Origin: Synergistaceae bacterium UBA5560
Lineage (GTDB): Bacteria; Synergistota; Synergistia; Synergistales; Aminiphilaceae
Assembly: GCA_002425685.1 (NCBI GenBank)
Contig: DIMS01000092.1
Coordinates: 8,922-26,864, forward strand
DNA: 17,943 bases
Reading direction: 5' to 3'
Below the pieces are notes generated by a model. That model was given only the letters and a program-made list of their open reading frames with translations, searched no databases and was not told where the DNA came from. Below, piece by piece: positions 14,824 to 17,943 of the stretch. Every line of letters begins with the position of its first letter. Position 1 is the first letter of the stretch. Position numbers and translations under genes: made by a program.

Positions 14824-16563
14824 ATGAACAAAAGAAGGCTTTCCACCGCGCTGCTCCTGCCGTTACTGTTTCTTTTTCTTGCCACGGTCGGAGAGGGATG
14901 CACCACCATTCTCGTCACGAAGGGAGCCACCACCGACGGATCGGTCATGGTCTCCCACTCGGACGACAACGATCTCATGGACCAGCGCATTCTCTACATC
15001 CCGGCCCGGAAATTCGCCCCCGGCGCCATGCGGAGCGTCTACTGCACCGCCGCGGCCATGGGCGAGTTTCCCCAGTACAATGCGTTCGTCTATCCCCGCA
15101 TGGTCACTGCCGAAAGAGGCCCCGGTTACGACACGGGAGGCCCCTTGTCCGTCCCCCTCGGCCGGATTCCTCAGGTGGCCGAGACCTACGCCTACTTCGA
15201 CGGCAGCTACGGCATCATGAACGAACACCAGCTCATGTTCGGGGAGTGCACCGACGGCGCGAAGGTCTCCCCGGAGCCCGAGCCGGGCAAGCGGATCTTC
15301 TACTCCGCCGAACTCTCCCGCATCGCCCTGGAGCGCTGCCACACCGCCCGGGAGGCCATCCGCCTCATCGGCGAACTCATCGAGACCTACGGGCTGTACG
15401 GCACCGGAGAGACGCTCCCCGTGGCGGACACGGAGGAGGGATGGGTCATCGAAATGGCCCCGTCTCCCGAAGGAACAGGCGGGCTGTGGGTGGCGAAGAA
15501 GGTTCCCGACGGAGAGATCTTCGTTGCGGCGAACCAGTTCCGCATCCGGGAGGTCGATCCGGACGATCCGGACATGATGTACTCGAAAAACCTCCACGAG
15601 GTGGCGAAGAAACACGGCTGGTGGAAACCCGAGGATGGGAAGCTCGACTGGCTGAAAACGGTGAGCCTCGGCGAATACAACCATCCCTATTACTCCCTCC
15701 GGAGAGTGTGGCGGGTGTTCTCTCTGGTTGCCCCGTCGAAAAACTTCTCTCCCTGGGTGGAGGACGGGTTCACCCGGGAGTATCCCTTCTCAGTCAAGCC
15801 CGACAGAAAACTCTCCGTCCGTGACGTGATGCGCCTTCACCGCGACCATTACGAAGGGACGGAGTTCGACCTCACCCAGGGCGCCGCCGCCGGCCCCTTC
15901 GGCTACCCCGACCGTTTCTACGGTCCCTACGACGGTGCGGGCGACGTGGGAGACCCCTCGCGGAAGCTCGACGGTGCGTGGGAGCGTCCCCTCTCCGTCA
16001 CCTATTGCGGCTATGTTTTCGTGAACCAGGCCCGGGGATGGTTGCCAGCCCCCATCGGGGGCCGCATGTGGCTCGGCCTGGACAAACCGTCGGACACGGT
16101 GTTCCTCCCCTTTCACGTGGGGGTGAACGGACTGCCCCGCTCCGTGGAGGTCTGCGACACGACGAAATTCTCCCGGGAGAGCGCCTGGTGGACCATCAAT
16201 TTCCTGGCAAACTACGCGGGACTCAAGTACAGCTACATGCACAAGGAGATCGCCGCCCTGCAGGAACAGCTCGAAACAGCCTTCCTCGCAAACCTGGAAA
16301 TCGTCGAACGAAAGGCTCTCGACCTCCACCGGACAGACCCCGCGAAAGCCCGGGAGTTCCTCACGGACTTCGGGGAACGCAACACCGCGGAGACACTGGC
16401 GAAATGGTGGGACCTCGCGGAGGGGCTCATCGTGAAGTACAACGACGGGCTGCTCACGGAAGGCGGCAGGATTGGCCAACCCCTGGGCTATCCCCGGGAA
16501 TGGCTGGAGACCACCTCGTGGCCTTCGGGTCCCACCACATACGAAAAACCGAAGGGAAAGTAG
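14824..16563 (+). CDS. Secreted C69-family dipeptidase C
   Basis: The 579-residue protein is the third and longest C69 dipeptidase in the window. Residues 1-25 form a Sec signal (basic KRR, leucine-rich core 9-20) ending in GEG before Cys26, the presumed Ntn nucleophile. Glu at -2 excludes a normal lipobox. It is followed by TKGATTDGS (32-40). NEHQLMFGECTDG and GTGETLPVADTEEGWVIEM correspond to conserved blocks in the paralogues. Relative to those it carries an extra stretch near residues 75-115, containing VYPRMVTAERGPGYDTGG, before IPQVAETYAYF. The C-terminal GYPREWLE is shared with dipeptidase A. GGGGGAG lies about 5 nt before the ATG, a clear promoter lies at 14760-14787 and a strong terminator follows, so it is a monocistronic unit, divergent from the hyd operon. 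Substrate preference may differ from A and B. Confidence 0.93.
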   Translation: MNKRRLSTALLLPLLFLFLATVGEGCTTILVTKGATTDGSVMVSHSDDNDLMDQRILYIPARKFAPGAMRSVYCTAAAMGEFPQYNAFVYPRMVTAERGPGYDTGGPLSVPLGRIPQVAETYAYFDGSYGIMNEHQLMFGECTDGAKVSPEPEPGKRIFYSAELSRIALERCHTAREAIRLIGELIETYGLYGTGETLPVADTEEGWVIEMAPSPEGTGGLWVAKKVPDGEIFVAANQFRIREVDPDDPDMMYSKNLHEVAKKHGWWKPEDGKLDWLKTVSLGEYNHPYYSLRRVWRVFSLVAPSKNFSPWVEDGFTREYPFSVKPDRKLSVRDVMRLHRDHYEGTEFDLTQGAAAGPFGYPDRFYGPYDGAGDVGDPSRKLDGAWERPLSVTYCGYVFVNQARGWLPAPIGGRMWLGLDKPSDTVFLPFHVGVNGLPRSVEVCDTTKFSRESAWWTINFLANYAGLKYSYMHKEIAALQEQLETAFLANLEIVERKALDLHRTDPAKAREFLTDFGERNTAETLAKWWDLAEGLIVKYNDGLLTEGGRIGQPLGYPREWLETTSWPSGPTTYEKPKGK

Positions 16564-16602
16564 ACCAACCGGTTCGGATCGGTCCGGATCCGTTCGACGC
16601 CG

Positions 16603-16641
16603 GAGCGGGGCATCCGAAAGGAGCCCCGCTCGTTCTTTTTT
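16603..16641 (+). terminator. Rho-independent terminator of dipeptidase C
   Basis: GAGCGGGGC (16603-16611) and GCCCCGCTC (16623-16631) form a perfect 9-bp GC-rich stem with an 11-nt loop, followed by GTTCTTTTTT. It lies about 40 nt after the dipeptidase C stop. This is the only fully canonical terminator in the window. Confidence 0.88.
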
Positions 16642-16758
16642 CGTCACGCTCGTGTCCGGATCACGCTTCCTTCTCACGGTTTTTCCTGAGAACGGAAGGG
16701 TACGGACAAGATCTGTCCGCAAGAGCGCCTCTTCCAACTGCCACGACACTCCGTCTTC

Positions 16759-16788
16759 TTGCATGTTGCGGCATCGTTCTGCTATGAT
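16759..16788 (+). promoter_or_regulatory. Candidate extended -10 promoter for the cyclase-family gene
   Basis: TATGAT (16783-16788) is preceded by TGC, giving an extended -10 element. A poor -35 (TTGCAT, 16759-16764) lies 18 nt upstream. Transcription would begin near 16795, leaving a leader of more than 300 nt before the gene at 17112. Confidence 0.5.
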
Positions 16789-17111
16789 TTTCCGACACCG
16801 AGTCTGTTGGTTCTCCTGAAAAGAACACAAAGAAAGGAACGACAGCGACGGGAGAGGAGGACGATGCGCGTCACATCGGAAAACATTGAGAACGCTGCCC
16901 CAGCGGCTTCTACGGGGCAATTCCGGCGCAGGATTCCGGTTCCACGGACATCATCGTTCCCGGGACCTCCGGAAGAAATCCCTTGCCGAGGGACGTTCTC
17001 CCCCCGCGAGGGGACGCCCGCACATGGAAGGGAGTACGGAGAACCCCTTCAGAGACGCAGTCGGAGATTCGGAAAGAAGAGCCCTATCGTTCATGGAGGT
17101 GATGAAGAATC
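16789..17111 (+). other. Long leader with a possible upstream ORF start
   Basis: This stretch of over 300 nt has no recognised gene. An ATG at 16864 follows AGGAGG closely (3-nt spacing). Its frame stays open past the cyclase start to 17493, but the translation is arginine/proline/serine-rich and not protein-like. A short CCCC-GCGA-GGGG hairpin with a GNRA-type loop lies at 17002-17013. It could be a regulatory leader; I recognise no riboswitch class. Confidence 0.35.
17095..17103 (+). promoter_or_regulatory. Extended Shine-Dalgarno of the cyclase-family gene
   Basis: GGAGGTGAT matches the anti-Shine-Dalgarno over nine bases and ends 8 nt before the ATG at 17112. An in-frame TGA at 17103-17105 excludes any earlier start, so this site fixes the N-terminus. 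Confidence 0.8.
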
Positions 17112-17943
17112 ATGTTCCTCTTCCAGGCCACGCATCCTCGCGGGGCAAACGGCGCGCTGTTGCGGCTTCTCGCTCTGCTGGCGGCTTTTGCCCTCCTGCT
17201 TGTCCTCGCGGGAAACGCCACCGCAGCGGAACCTTCCCTCTCGGAGATCTACCGAATCCTCAAGACAAAGGAGTTCGTCGATCTCACCCACGCCTTCGAT
17301 CCGGACATCCCCCACTGGCCGGGCTTTCCCGCAGAGAAACGCGAGACCATCTACTGGTACGACAAGGGCGTCGGCTCCGTGGGGCACGGCTTTTTCGCCC
17401 AGGTCTTCTGCCACGTGGGACAGTGGGGAACGCATTGCGATCCCCCCGCGCATTTCATCAAGGGACTGCGTACCATCGACCAGATCGACGTGAAGGAGAT
17501 GCTGCTCCCCCTCGTGGTGTTCGACGTGCACGAACAGGTCGCGGCCAATCCCGACTACGTGCTCACCCTTGAGGACGTGAAAGCCTGGGAAAAGAAGCAC
17601 GGCCCGATTCCCGAGGGAGCCTTCGCGGCACTGCGCACCGACTGGTCCAAGCGCTGGCCCGATCCGGCGGCCATGCGCAATGCCGGAGAGGACAGCACCG
17701 CCCACTATCCGGGCTGGAGTCTCGACGCACTGAAATACCTCTACGAGGAGCGGAGGATCACCGCCTCCGGCCACGAGACCACCGACACCGATCCGGGCGT
17801 CTCCACCTCCAAGGGAGACTACTCCTGCGAGGCCTACATTCTCGGCCAGGACAAATACCAGATCGAACTGCTCGCCAACCTGGACAAGGTCCCCGAGACA
17901 GGTGCTCTCGTGGTGGTCACATTCCCCAAGCCCTTCTTCGGCT
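17112..17943 (+). CDS. Secreted cyclase-family (kynurenine formamidase-like) hydrolase, 3' end cut by the window
   Basis: The first 277 residues are visible and the frame is open at the window edge. Residues 1-39 are a Sec signal (hydrophobic core about 16-33, then NATAAEP). The mature protein belongs to the cyclase family of metal-dependent amidohydrolases, which includes kynurenine formamidase and isatin hydrolase. EFVDLTHAFDPDIPHWPG opens the fold and GTHCDPPAH (106-114) supplies ligands His108, Asp110 and His114. GHETTDTDPG comes later, matching the family's second conserved block. In the usual HxGTHxDxPxH motif the first metal ligand is His; here it is Gln104, with His101 three residues earlier. 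A secreted form fits hydrolysis of an external N-acyl or cyclic amide, but the substrate is unknown. It follows the dipeptidase C terminator and has its own candidate promoter. Confidence 0.88.
   Translation, partial: MFLFQATHPRGANGALLRLLALLAAFALLLVLAGNATAAEPSLSEIYRILKTKEFVDLTHAFDPDIPHWPGFPAEKRETIYWYDKGVGSVGHGFFAQVFCHVGQWGTHCDPPAHFIKGLRTIDQIDVKEMLLPLVVFDVHEQVAANPDYVLTLEDVKAWEKKHGPIPEGAFAALRTDWSKRWPDPAAMRNAGEDSTAHYPGWSLDALKYLYEERRITASGHETTDTDPGVSTSKGDYSCEAYILGQDKYQIELLANLDKVPETGALVVVTFPKPFFG

Noticed and set aside
16759..17493. A plus-strand frame overlapping the cyclase gene start (ATG at 16864)
   Set aside because: The translation is Arg/Ser/Pro-rich and continues out of frame through the signal peptide and catalytic region of the cyclase gene. 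Only its ribosome-site-like start was kept, as a leader observation.
1..17943. CRISPR arrays, insertion sequences, tRNA or rRNA genes, and hydrogenase structural genes
   Set aside because: No regularly spaced repeats, transposase motifs, cloverleaf/CCA-type sequences or H-cluster-binding hydrogenase motifs were seen on either strand.

Overview
The window is GC-rich bacterial DNA packed with genes, and it has no RNA genes, insertion sequences or CRISPR array that I can see. The gene content suggests a fermentative, amino-acid/peptide-degrading anaerobe: three secreted C69 dipeptidases, secreted or membrane-anchored amidohydrolases, an ion-transporter-type permease and a full [FeFe]-hydrogenase maturation set. 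The combination is reminiscent of Synergistota, but that placement is inference from gene content and not from any marker gene.

Left part (1-6914), all on the minus strand and read right to left: secreted C69 dipeptidase B, a small exported protein of unknown function, a polytopic permease, a 54-residue two-helix membrane protein, a membrane-anchored M14/AstE-type metallo-hydrolase and secreted C69 dipeptidase A. The spacing is tight (3 and 10 nt) around the small membrane protein. Perfect hairpins without U-tracts sit in the wider spacers. The block reads as one unit for hydrolysing extracytoplasmic peptides or acyl-amino acids and importing a product.

Middle (7375-9117, minus): a secreted CocE/NonD-type alpha/beta hydrolase that keeps the fold but appears to have lost all three catalytic residues. 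A 460-bp spacer without a recognised gene separates it from the first block.

Hydrogenase maturation operon (14579 to 9285, minus): TM1266-type small regulator, HydG, HydE, an aspartase/fumarase-family lyase and HydF. Every junction overlaps. HydG makes the CO/CN-bearing iron synthon from tyrosine, HydE processes it, and HydF is the GTPase scaffold for the H-cluster precursor. The lyase is embedded between hydE and hydF and has an unusual active-site residue. No hydrogenase structural gene lies in the window.

Right part (14824-17943, plus): a third C69 dipeptidase, divergent from the hyd operon, with a good sigma-70-type promoter and a rho-independent terminator. After a long leader comes a secreted cyclase/kynurenine-formamidase-like metal hydrolase that runs off the end of the window.
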